From: Limisphaerales bacterium
Lineage (GTDB): Bacteria > Verrucomicrobiota > Verrucomicrobiia > Limisphaerales > UBA11358
Length of the DNA stretch: 12,344 nt
NCBI GenBank assembly: GCA_003133815.1
Contig: PKZR01000347.1
Location: 1-12,344, forward strand
Direction: 5' to 3'
Shown one piece after another: positions 1 to 7,039 of the stretch. The number at the start of each line of letters is the position of its first letter. Within the stretch, counting starts at the first letter, position 1. Below the pieces are notes generated by a model that was given only the letters and a program-made list of their open reading frames with translations, ran no database searches and was not told the DNA's origin. The position numbers were made by a program, and so were the translations under genes.

Positions 1-4
1 TAAA

Positions 5-93
5 CCGGACAGTTGTGATTTTCGATATAAGATTTACGAGCCGGTGCTGAATTGCGAATCAAATCGTAAATCCAAAATCGCAAATCACACCGG
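5..93. repeat. Nested imperfect inverted repeat at left edge
   Basis: Two nested pairs of arms are visible. The outer arms at 14-26 and 77-89 match with one mismatch over 13 bases. The inner arms at 31-39 (GATTTACGA) and 64-72 (TCGTAAATC) match perfectly over 9 bases. CCGG at 5-8 and at 90-93 could extend the outer stem. The right side runs into the last codons of the minus-strand gene ending at 85. There is no run of T after a GC-rich stem, so it is not a standard intrinsic terminator. It resembles the AT-rich 'aaatcgtaaatc'-type dispersed intergenic dyads of some bacterial genomes. Its function is unknown. Confidence 0.45.
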
Positions 94-699
94 CACGTCC
101 TCAGGCCTGACTTCCAGGCATTCATCCTGATCTTCCCAGATTGCGGCGGCATAGGAATTCAAAAGCTTCGGTGCGAGTTCGCGGCCTGCGCGCGCCAGCA
201 ATTGTTCCGCCTGTTCAGCCGCGTTTTCGTAGGCTGAATCGTAATTTCCCGCGCGCTTGCGTTGACGGTCGTCCCAATGGGCGACTGCATGCACGGGTTC
301 GTATTGTTGCGCCCACGCTTCGATTTCGGCCCGAACGTCGGCGGAAATTTCGTCGAATGACACGAGCGTTTCGCTGCAATGCTGGCAAATCAAACCCGAT
401 TCGCGCACATCGCGCGTGAGCAGCGGCAAAAACGGCGCGCGGCAGCACGGCGATTCCGCGTAGGCAGCTGGCGGCGTGGCCAACCGTTTAAACCAGATTT
501 GCCTTTCGTGTGCGGATTGAGCACCGAGGCGATATGCTCCGACAAGCGGATGCGAGAGGCGCCATGCGCGGCCTTCGAGCTGGCCGAGCGTCTGCGCAAG
601 CCAGCGCGCGAGCGTGAGGTCATCCCAATCCCGAAATGCCCGGGCGTATTCCTTCCATAGCGAGTCGAGCGGCGAACAGGATTCCGATTCAAATGCCAT
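85..699 (-). CDS. Hypothetical protein with zinc-ribbon-like cysteines
   Basis: This is a 204-residue soluble protein that I do not recognise. The start ATG is at 699-697 and the stop TGA ends at 85; no clear Shine-Dalgarno precedes the start. The only motif is a Cys-Cys pair at residues 85-86 (SPCCRAP) followed by CxxC at 105-108 (LICQHC), about the spacing of a zinc ribbon that would bind one metal ion. The flanking halves are rich in Trp, Ala, Glu and Arg and look helical; the tail is acidic (WEDQDECLEV). No signal peptide or membrane segment is seen. It is divergent from the operon starting at 868 and separated from it by 168 bases, so it is probably not part of the pathway. Coding looks real from the length and the coherent cysteine motif; the role is open. 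Confidence 0.7.
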   Translation of the reverse strand: MAFESESCSPLDSLWKEYARAFRDWDDLTLARWLAQTLGQLEGRAWRLSHPLVGAYRLGAQSAHERQIWFKRLATPPAAYAESPCCRAPFLPLLTRDVRESGLICQHCSETLVSFDEISADVRAEIEAWAQQYEPVHAVAHWDDRQRKRAGNYDSAYENAAEQAEQLLARAGRELAPKLLNSYAAAIWEDQDECLEVRPEDVPV

Positions 700-867
700 T
701 GCATTTAGGATGGCGCGCGGGGAAAGCTTTGTCTAGCGGCGTTGTCAGATGACTATTTGAAGCTGGCCAGTGAAATATAAAATGTGAATACCGCTTCAAA
801 ATCAATTGGCTCGGTTTTCCAAGCTTGCCATCAATCGTATCATCTTCAGAATGTTTTAGAATGAATA
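700..867. promoter_or_regulatory. Divergent intergenic promoter region
   Basis: This 168-base AT-richer spacer separates two divergent genes, so it must hold promoters for the minus-strand gene at 85-699 and for the plus-strand operon starting at 868. The best plus-strand candidate is TTGAAG at 757-762 with TAAAAT at 778-783. Its 15-base spacer is shorter than ideal, and it lies about 85 bases upstream of the first start codon. Another -35-like element, TTGTCA at 742-747, has no matching -10. No operator dyad stands out. Promoter placement is a guess. Confidence 0.3.
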
Positions 868-2172
868 ATGAATCTGGACATTTATGACGCGGTGGTGATC
901 GGTTGCGGGCCTGGCGGCAGCAGTGCCGCCGCTTTTCTGGCGCGGGCGGGAAAGCGCGTATTGGTGCTGGAAAAAGAAATATTCCCGCGTTTCCACATCG
1001 GCGAATCTTTATTGCCCTGCAACATGGCCATCTTTCGCGAGATGGGCGTGCTGCCCGCATTGCAGGCGGCGGGTTTCCCGCGAAAATTCGGCGCACGGTT
1101 TGAACTCTGCAACGGCACACTCGGCACTCGTTTCGCTTTTCGCCAGGGCAAATACAATCGAGAGCCGGAAGCCATCCAGGTGGAACGTGCCGTGTTCGAT
1201 CACATTCTGCTCAAGCACGCACGCACCAGCGGCGCTGACATCCGAGAAGGATGGTCAGTCTCGAAATTCTCGACAGATGCGGATGGTGTGAATGTTGTAG
1301 CCTGCGACCTCGACGGAAAAACCCATAATTTTCGCGCGGCATATTTAATTGACGCCAGCGGGCGGGGCAATTTCACCGGCAATCAGGAGGGACTCCGCGT
1401 TACCCACCCGCGTCACAAGAAACTCGCGGTCTTCGGCCATTTTACCGGCGTGGTGCGCGACGCGGGCGAGGCGAACAGCGACATCATCATCGTCCGCCTG
1501 CCGAACAAATGGTTTTGGCTCATCCCAATCTCTGCCGAGAAAACCAGCGTTGGATTGGTGATTGACAAGGACGAGTTCGCGCAGGAATCCGGGACGCCGC
1601 AGGAAATCTTCGACCGCTGGGTTGAATCCAGTTCCGCCGTTAAGGAACGCATGGCGAACGCAAAGCGGGTGAACGAGACGCGCACCACGAGCGATTTCAG
1701 TTACTACAATCGTCGCCTCACTGGAGACCGATTGCTGCGCGTGGGCGACGCCGCCGGTTTCATGGACCCAATTTTCTCCGCCGGCGTTTTTCTCGCCATG
1801 TGGTCTGGAAAACTCGCCGCCGAAGTCGTGGAAAAATCCCTCGCTCAAGGCAAACCCAGCCGCCGTCTGTTTGCTAAATATGAAAAGCGCGTCAGGAAGG
1901 GGCTGATGTTTTACTGGCGCATGGTGGAGAATTATTACACGACGCCGTTCATGGAGCTTTTTTTGCGGCCGACCGAGCGCTGGAATCTCTTTTCCGCCGT
2001 CGTCGGTGTGCTTGCCGGTGAAGTGGAGGGAAGCTGGGCGCTCCGCTGGCGGATGGAGTTTTTTTTCCTGCTCGTAAAAATCCAGGCGCGTTGGCCGTTT
2101 TCTCCGCGCATCAATTTTCGTCCAATCGTAATCGTCACTAAAAATACTCCGTCATGCACGCCTACCGGATGA
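868..2172 (+). CDS. Flavin-dependent halogenase-like FAD oxidoreductase
   Basis: This is a 434-residue FAD-binding monooxygenase-fold protein of the tryptophan-halogenase/geranylgeranyl-reductase group. An N-terminal Rossmann motif, GxGPGG, lies at residues 12-17, followed by a Glu-ending strand (VLVLEKE). Then come FPRFHIGESLLP (39-50), which is characteristic of halogenase relatives, and the second FAD motif GDAAGFMDPIFSAGV (293-307). WFWLIP at 215-220 fits the WxWxIP signature of flavin-dependent halogenases. Lys73 in RKFGARF lies where related phenol/pyrrole-type enzymes often carry a conserved lysine (inference). The C-terminal ~90 residues are helical and aromatic-rich. The start is the ATG at 868, without a clear ribosome site; the nearby ATG at 861 is out of frame. 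It is the first gene of the operon, and its TGA overlaps the next ATG. In aryl-polyene-type loci such an enzyme would halogenate or oxidise the aryl head or polyene; a non-halogenating reductase or desaturase remains possible. Confidence 0.85.
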   Translation: MNLDIYDAVVIGCGPGGSSAAAFLARAGKRVLVLEKEIFPRFHIGESLLPCNMAIFREMGVLPALQAAGFPRKFGARFELCNGTLGTRFAFRQGKYNREPEAIQVERAVFDHILLKHARTSGADIREGWSVSKFSTDADGVNVVACDLDGKTHNFRAAYLIDASGRGNFTGNQEGLRVTHPRHKKLAVFGHFTGVVRDAGEANSDIIIVRLPNKWFWLIPISAEKTSVGLVIDKDEFAQESGTPQEIFDRWVESSSAVKERMANAKRVNETRTTSDFSYYNRRLTGDRLLRVGDAAGFMDPIFSAGVFLAMWSGKLAAEVVEKSLAQGKPSRRLFAKYEKRVRKGLMFYWRMVENYYTTPFMELFLRPTERWNLFSAVVGVLAGEVEGSWALRWRMEFFFLLVKIQARWPFSPRINFRPIVIVTKNTPSCTPTG

Positions 2173-2633
2173 AGTTGCGCGGAGTGTTTTTGTGTGTTCT
2201 GATTGCCGTCTTAGCCACCGGATGTCGCACCGCTCCGCCGTTGCCGCCCGCCGACTTTTCGGCGCCCGGCTGGCGCGTCCAGCAAGGGCAGGCCGTCTGG
2301 AAACCTTCGTCCAGCCGCCCCGAACTCGCCGGTGATTTGTTGCTGGCGACGAATGCCAATGGAAATTTCTTTATTCAGTTTTCAAAAATACCGTTTCCGC
2401 TGGTGACCGCTCTAATTTCGGGCGATCAATGGCAGATTGAATTCGGCGCAGACAGATTTTCGTGGCATGGACACGGCGTTCCGCCGGACCGGTTCGCCTG
2501 GTTTCAATTGCCGCCCGCGCTGCTCGGCGGAACTCTGAATGGCAACTGGCATTTTGAGAATGTGATGACAAATTCGTGGCGCTTGGAAAATTCAAACACC
2601 GGCGAAACCCTGGAGGGCGAATTTTTCCCATGA
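2169..2633 (+). CDS. Small outer-membrane lipoprotein, DUF3261/LolB-like
   Basis: A 154-residue protein with a type II signal peptide: MKLRGVFLCV-type basic start, hydrophobic stretch 5-17 and lipobox LATG-C with Cys19 as the lipidated residue. Position +2 is Arg rather than Asp, which agrees with outer-membrane sorting under the E. coli rule. The mature part is rich in Trp, Phe and short beta-like stretches (FFIQFSKIPFPLV, WQIEF, GNWHFENV) and ends in EFFP. I chose the ATG at 2169 because it forms an ATGA overlap with the upstream stop and gives a clean signal peptide; an in-frame ATG at 2154 would add five residues. A small lipoprotein (DUF3261) sits next to the MMPL exporter and LolA in aryl-polyene loci, and this gene occupies the same place. 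The family assignment is therefore mainly from position and size; a LolB-like acceptor role is inferred. Confidence 0.75.
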   Translation: MKLRGVFLCVLIAVLATGCRTAPPLPPADFSAPGWRVQQGQAVWKPSSSRPELAGDLLLATNANGNFFIQFSKIPFPLVTALISGDQWQIEFGADRFSWHGHGVPPDRFAWFQLPPALLGGTLNGNWHFENVMTNSWRLENSNTGETLEGEFFP

Positions 2634-5600
2634 AATGGTTTCGCTGGTGGTGGCTTCTGCTGCTTATTCCGATTGCCGCCGGACTTGCGCGCTTGCATTT
2701 TGATGTCGAGGTACTCGACCTGCTGCCCGCGAATGTTCCCGCCGTTCAAGGACTGAAACTTTACCAGCAGCATTTTGCCAACGCACGCGAACTCATCGTC
2801 ACCGTCAAGGCGCCGGATCGCGAAGCTGCCGAGCTGGCCGCGAAATCTATCGCCGAAAGTTTGCAACGAGCGACAAATCTCGTCGCCGCCGCCACCTGGC
2901 AACCGCCTTGGCTCGAACATCCCGACCAGACCGCCGAACTCATCGCCTATCTCTGGCTCAACCAGTCACCGGAAGCGTTTGCAGATTTTGCCGCGCACCT
3001 TTCGGAAACAAACCTCACCAGCATTCTTGCAGCCACGCGCGAACAACTCGCCGCCACGCTTTCACCGAATGAAATCGTACAGTTGAGTTACGATCCGTTC
3101 GGCCTCACGCGATTGCCCGAAAGTGTCGCCGGAACCATTTCCAGTTTTGGGCGGGGACAGGAATTGTTTGCCTCCGCCGATGGCACGTTCCGCATCATCT
3201 TCGTCAAGGCCCGCGGCGAGTTGAACGGCTACCGCGAATGCACCGACTGGTTCAACGCCGTGAAGCAAAGTGTCAGCGCCGCGTTGCCGTCCGCGAATGA
3301 AATAAAAATCGGCTACACTGGCCGGCCCGCGTTCGTCGCGGAAATTTCCGGCAGCATGAAGCGCGATATCATCCTGTCCGTCGGCGGCACGTCATTCATC
3401 ATCGCAATTTTATTCTGGTTCGCCCACCACCGCATCAAGCCGATGCTCTGGCTGCTGACGCTGCTGGCATTGATTCTGGCCTCGACACTCGCGCTCGGCG
3501 GGCTGATTTTCGGCGCGATCAACGTTGTCAGCATGGGCTTCGCGGCGATTCTGCTCGGACTCGCGGTGGACTACGCCGTCGTGCATTATCAGGAGGCGCT
3601 CGCGCATCCGAATTTGACGATTCCCGAAGTGCGCCGCACCATCGCGCCCGCGATTTTTTGGGCTGCGGTCACAACCATTTCCGCGTTTCTCGTTTTGAAC
3701 TTCGGCGGTCTGCCCGGCCTCGCGCAACTCGGCTCGCTCGTCGGCATCGGCGTCGCGCTCTCGGCCTGTGTGATGATTTTCGCGTTTCTGCCGCCGCTGT
3801 TTCCGAACCGGATGCAGCCACAACCAAACCGGGTCGTTTCTGAAGCAGAAATCAAATCCATCGTGCCGCTCAAATCACACCGCAAACAAATTGTCCTCGC
3901 GGTTACGATAATTTTGATTTTGTTCTGCGTCGCGGTTTTGTTTTCCGGTCTGCCAAAAATGGACGCTAGCGCGAACGCCCTGCAACCGCGCGACAGCCAG
4001 GCTTACGCCACGCTCGACGCGATCAAAATCAACCTCGGCCAAAAACGCGAACCGCTCTGGCTGGTTATTTCCGGTCGCGATGAAAGCGAGGTCGCCAAAA
4101 AACTCGACGCGGTTTTGCCGGCGCTCAACGCCGCGATTTCCAATCAAACCCTCTCCGGTTTCACGCTGCCCAACTCGCTCTGGCCGCGCCCCGAATTTCA
4201 AGCGGCCAATCGTGCGAACGCGCAACAGCTTGTTGCCGAAGGCGAGACGCTGCGGACTGCCGCCTTGACCAATGGCTTTTCCGAGGATGCTCTGGGTCTG
4301 GCTAGGGGCGTTTTGGAAACCTGGCAGCGCGCCGCCACGACCACGAATGTTTTCTGGCCGACGAATCCGCTTAGCACCTGGATTTTTGAAAAACTGGCGG
4401 CGCGCAAGGCGCAAAAAATTTTCGCCGTCGGCTTCCTGTATCCCGCGACGAACGCGACGGCGGCTTCATTCGCGCAACTTGATTTGCAATTGCCGCGCGA
4501 CGGCGTCTGGCTTTCCGGTTGGGAGTTGCTCGGTGGAACCGTTCTGGCCGCCGTCAAAAGCAATCTCTGGAAGCTGCTGCTGCCGATGGCCGGTCTCATT
4601 TTGCTTTCGCTCTGGCTGGCGTTCCGGCGCTTCGCGGAAATCTTTTTCAGCCTCGGCATATTGGCTTTGAGCGGATTTTGCCTGCTCGCAGTGATGAAAC
4701 TTTGCGGCTGGCAATGGAACCTGCTTAACCTGATGGCGCTGCCGCTGATCCTCGGCACGGGCGTGGACTACAGCATTTTCATGCAACTCACGCTGCGCCG
4801 TTGCCACGGCGATCTGCAACTGGCGCATCGCTCGGTCGGTCGCGCTTTGCTCCTCTGTGGCGGCACTGCGATTGCCGGTTTCGGCTCGCTCGGCCTGTCG
4901 AGCAACGCCGGGATGTCCAGCCTCGGCCGCGTCTGCGCCGTCGGCATCGCTGGCAACATGTTCATCTCGGTCTTTCTGCTGCCCGTCTGGTGGAAATATT
5001 TTCTCGGAAATAAATATCTGAAAGCTGCGGCGAACAAAACTTTTGCACCGTCGCAATTTTACGGCGTGCGTTTCTGGCAAATCGGCCTGACGTTGGCGCG
5101 ATATATTCCAAAGTCATTTTTCCGCGCGCTTGCAAAACTGGCCGCCGCGATTTACTGGCGACTGGCCGCGCACCGACGCAAAATCGTAATCCAAAACCTA
5201 CTGCCCGTTTTTGACGGCGACCGCAAACAAGCCGCAATCGCCGCGCAAAAATTATTCAGGGAGTTTTTGCTCAAGCTCGCGGATTTGTGGTCCTTCGAAG
5301 GCGGCGTGGCAGTCGCCGATTGGTTCGTGGACTGGAACGGTTGGGAGATTTTTGCGACTGCCGAGGCGCGCGGGCGCGGCGTCCTGTTTGTGACGCCGCA
5401 TCTCGGCAACTGGGAGCTCGGTGGTGCGTTCATGGCGCGGCATGGCTGCAAAATGCTCGTGCTGACACAGGCCGAACCCGATCCTCATCTGACCGCGATG
5501 CGCCAGGCATCGCGTGCGCGCTGGGGCATCGAAACGCTCGTCGTCGGCGAGGATGCGTTCGCATTTGTAGAAATCATCAAACGCCTTCAGCAAGGCGCGA

Positions 5601-5929
5601 CGGTTGCGCTGCTCGTGGACCGCCCGCCCGCCCCGACGGCGGTGATCGTGGATTTGTTCGGCAGAAAATTTCCCGCCTCGATCGCTGCCGCCGAACTCGC
5701 CCGCGCTTCCGGTTGCGCCATCGTGCCGACATTCATCGTGCGCGAGGCGGACGGCTATCGCGCGCAGATTTTGCCGGAAATCGCCTACGACCGCGCCGCC
5801 ATCGGCAATCGCGAAGCCCGAATCCGGTTGACACAAGAAATCATTCGTGTGTTCGAGCCGGTCATCCGGCAGCATCCCACGCAATGGTTTCACTTCGTCC
5901 CAGTCTGGCCGGAGGTAAAACCGAAATGA
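2630..5929 (+). CDS. MMPL/RND exporter fused to LpxL-like acyltransferase
   Basis: This is one uninterrupted 1099-residue frame holding two proteins normally found apart. Residues 1-790 are an MMPL/RND-type exporter. It has TM1 at about 6-22, a periplasmic loop, a membrane block at about 246-438 with the LAVDYAVVHY motif (Asp314), a second periplasmic loop, and a second block at about 646-787 with GTGVDYSIFM (Asp713). The paired GxxxDY motifs mark this family. After a linker, residues ~807-1092 form an LpxL/HtrB-type lysophospholipid acyltransferase with PHLGNWE, the HX4E catalytic motif (His924, Glu929), then DRPPAP (Asp997) and an FPASIAAAELARASG stretch typical of the family. The ATG at 2630 overlaps the previous stop (ATGA) and follows GGAGGG at 2612-2617; an upstream in-frame ATG at 2576 would sit deep in the preceding gene. 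Probable job: acylate and flip a lipid-linked product out of the cytoplasmic membrane, handing it to the LolA encoded next. Confidence 0.9.
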   Translation: MKWFRWWWLLLLIPIAAGLARLHFDVEVLDLLPANVPAVQGLKLYQQHFANARELIVTVKAPDREAAELAAKSIAESLQRATNLVAAATWQPPWLEHPDQTAELIAYLWLNQSPEAFADFAAHLSETNLTSILAATREQLAATLSPNEIVQLSYDPFGLTRLPESVAGTISSFGRGQELFASADGTFRIIFVKARGELNGYRECTDWFNAVKQSVSAALPSANEIKIGYTGRPAFVAEISGSMKRDIILSVGGTSFIIAILFWFAHHRIKPMLWLLTLLALILASTLALGGLIFGAINVVSMGFAAILLGLAVDYAVVHYQEALAHPNLTIPEVRRTIAPAIFWAAVTTISAFLVLNFGGLPGLAQLGSLVGIGVALSACVMIFAFLPPLFPNRMQPQPNRVVSEAEIKSIVPLKSHRKQIVLAVTIILILFCVAVLFSGLPKMDASANALQPRDSQAYATLDAIKINLGQKREPLWLVISGRDESEVAKKLDAVLPALNAAISNQTLSGFTLPNSLWPRPEFQAANRANAQQLVAEGETLRTAALTNGFSEDALGLARGVLETWQRAATTTNVFWPTNPLSTWIFEKLAARKAQKIFAVGFLYPATNATAASFAQLDLQLPRDGVWLSGWELLGGTVLAAVKSNLWKLLLPMAGLILLSLWLAFRRFAEIFFSLGILALSGFCLLAVMKLCGWQWNLLNLMALPLILGTGVDYSIFMQLTLRRCHGDLQLAHRSVGRALLLCGGTAIAGFGSLGLSSNAGMSSLGRVCAVGIAGNMFISVFLLPVWWKYFLGNKYLKAAANKTFAPSQFYGVRFWQIGLTLARYIPKSFFRALAKLAAAIYWRLAAHRRKIVIQNLLPVFDGDRKQAAIAAQKLFREFLLKLADLWSFEGGVAVADWFVDWNGWEIFATAEARGRGVLFVTPHLGNWELGGAFMARHGCKMLVLTQAEPDPHLTAMRQASRARWGIETLVVGEDAFAFVEIIKRLQQGATVALLVDRPPAPTAVIVDLFGRKFPASIAAAELARASGCAIVPTFIVREADGYRAQILPEIAYDRAAIGNREARIRLTQEIIRVFEPVIRQHPTQWFHFVPVWPEVKPK
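5911..5916 (+). promoter_or_regulatory. Strong ribosome binding site for lolA-like gene
   Basis: GGAGGT sits 9 bases upstream of the ATG at 5926, inside the last codons of the exporter-acyltransferase gene. It is the best Shine-Dalgarno in the operon and fixes the LolA-like start, although an open frame extends far upstream in the same register. Confidence 0.75.
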
Positions 5930-6603
5930 AAATGCTCCGACAACTTTTTTTCGCGCTCGGAATGATTTCTGTGCTGCAAAACGCCCGCGCCAATGAAACC
6001 AATTCCGTGTTGGACAAGTGGTTTGCCGCGCAAGCCGACGTTCACACTTGGTCAGCGGATTTTGTCCAGACCCGCACGCTTAAAACCCTGACCCAGCCAC
6101 TCGTCGCAAAAGGCCACATCTCTTTTGCCACGCCGAACGACTTTCGCTGGGAACTCGGACAGCCCGCGCAAACCATCGCCCTGCGGCACGACGACGATAT
6201 GTTCGTGATTTATCCGCGATTGAAGCGCGCCGAGAATTATCCGATGGGAGCCGGGACGCCGACCGAATGGCGCGACACGATGTCGCTGCTACAGGCCGGA
6301 TTTCCTCGGGATCGCAAGGAATTCGAGTCGCAGTTCCAAATCCTGTCGTTGGTGGAAACCAACGGCACGTGGCAGCTCGCGCTCCAGCCGAAGAGCGTCT
6401 TTGCGCGGCGCATGATGCCGGAGTTGAACATCGGCCTGACGACGAATGATTTCTCGCTGGCCAGCACCGAACTTGTTTTTGTGGACGGCTCGCGAATGCG
6501 GAACGATTTCACCAACGCCGTCTTGAATCCACCGCTGGACGAAAAATTGTTCAAGTGGACACCTCCTGCCGATTTCAAGGTCACCAACCCATTTACCCAG
6601 TGA
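5926..6603 (+). CDS. LolA-like periplasmic lipid/lipoprotein carrier
   Basis: A 225-residue secreted protein of the LolA family. Residues 1-22 form a signal peptide with cleavage probably after NARA. The mature N-terminus carries the LolA pattern: a Trp-Ser-Ala-Asp-Phe-Val-Gln-Thr stretch (42-49), a Gly-His-Ile-Ser-Phe strand near 63 and NDFRWELGQP (71-80). The C-terminus has NPPLDEKLFKWTPP (201-214), typical of the family's last strands. Total length fits LolA, about 200-230 residues with signal. The start ATG at 5926 overlaps the upstream stop (ATGA) and has GGAGGT nine bases before it; the long open frame reaching back to 5287 is a shadow of the acyltransferase. LolA paralogues occur in aryl-polyene, flexirubin and xanthomonadin loci beside the MMPL exporter, and here too it should ferry the lipid product, rather than general lipoproteins, across the periplasm. 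Confidence 0.85.
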   Translation: MKMLRQLFFALGMISVLQNARANETNSVLDKWFAAQADVHTWSADFVQTRTLKTLTQPLVAKGHISFATPNDFRWELGQPAQTIALRHDDDMFVIYPRLKRAENYPMGAGTPTEWRDTMSLLQAGFPRDRKEFESQFQILSLVETNGTWQLALQPKSVFARRMMPELNIGLTTNDFSLASTELVFVDGSRMRNDFTNAVLNPPLDEKLFKWTPPADFKVTNPFTQ

Positions 6604-7037
6604 AAGCCGCAGATGATATACAAAACGCGCTGAAATTGCTACCGCACGGCGCAGAATTTCGATTCGTTGACAAGCTCGTGAATTTGGATCCGGGCCGGAG
6701 CGGCGAGGGCGAATACACGGTTCGCGGCGACGAGCTGTTTCTGCGCGGCCATTTTCCCGGCCAACCGATTTTCCCCGGCGTGCTGCTCGTCGAGGCGACA
6801 GCGCAACTCGCGGGCGTGGTGGCGCAAAGCGATCCGAAAATCCCGCCTCTGGCCGGTTTGAAACTTACAGCCCTGCGAAACGTGAAAATTCTCGGCACGG
6901 CGAAACCTGGTGAAACCATTTTGCTCGAAGCAAAAATCACCGGCCGTTTGGGAAATCTGGTTCAAGTGCAGGCGACGGCAAGAGTCGTCAGCGAGATCAT
7001 TTTGACGGTGGAATTGACCTTGAGCGGTGCAAAATAA
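6600..7037 (+). CDS. FabZ-like 3-hydroxyacyl-ACP dehydratase
   Basis: A 145-residue single hot-dog-fold dehydratase. The signature HFPGQPIFPGVLLVEATAQ runs from residue 51, giving His51 and Glu65 with the 14-residue spacing of the FabZ catalytic pair. It also has the usual LLPHGAEFRFVDK N-terminus, and its length is that of a FabZ. I chose GTG at 6600 because it makes a GTGA overlap with the lolA-like stop, matching the three ATGA junctions upstream; the in-frame ATG at 6555 would add 15 residues translated out of the end of the lolA-like gene. It would dehydrate 3-hydroxyacyl-ACP intermediates, building conjugated double bonds in a polyene or serving a dedicated fatty acid route. A housekeeping fabZ would normally neighbour lpxA/lpxD or fab genes, which are absent here. 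It is the last gene of the operon. Confidence 0.88.
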   Translation: MKAADDIQNALKLLPHGAEFRFVDKLVNLDPGRSGEGEYTVRGDELFLRGHFPGQPIFPGVLLVEATAQLAGVVAQSDPKIPPLAGLKLTALRNVKILGTAKPGETILLEAKITGRLGNLVQVQATARVVSEIILTVELTLSGAK

Positions 7038-7039
7038 TT

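Noticed and set aside
1345..1848. 167-residue minus-strand frame
   Set aside because: Shadow of the halogenase-like gene; no motif and no promoter or ribosome site.
3410..5080. Long minus-strand frames (3410-3823, 3875-4414, 4466-5080)
   Set aside because: They are opposite-strand shadows of the MMPL gene, Gln/Arg/Glu-rich and without motifs; the plus-strand frame has clear membrane segments and family motifs.
5252..5893. 213-residue minus-strand frame
   Set aside because: It is antisense to the acyltransferase domain with its HLGNWE motif; composition is His/Arg-rich and no ribosome site is seen.
5287..5925. Upstream extension of the LolA-like frame by 213 residues
   Set aside because: It lies in another register through the acyltransferase domain, is Arg-rich with no family resemblance, and the ATG at 5926 has a strong ribosome site, a signal peptide and an ATGA overlap.
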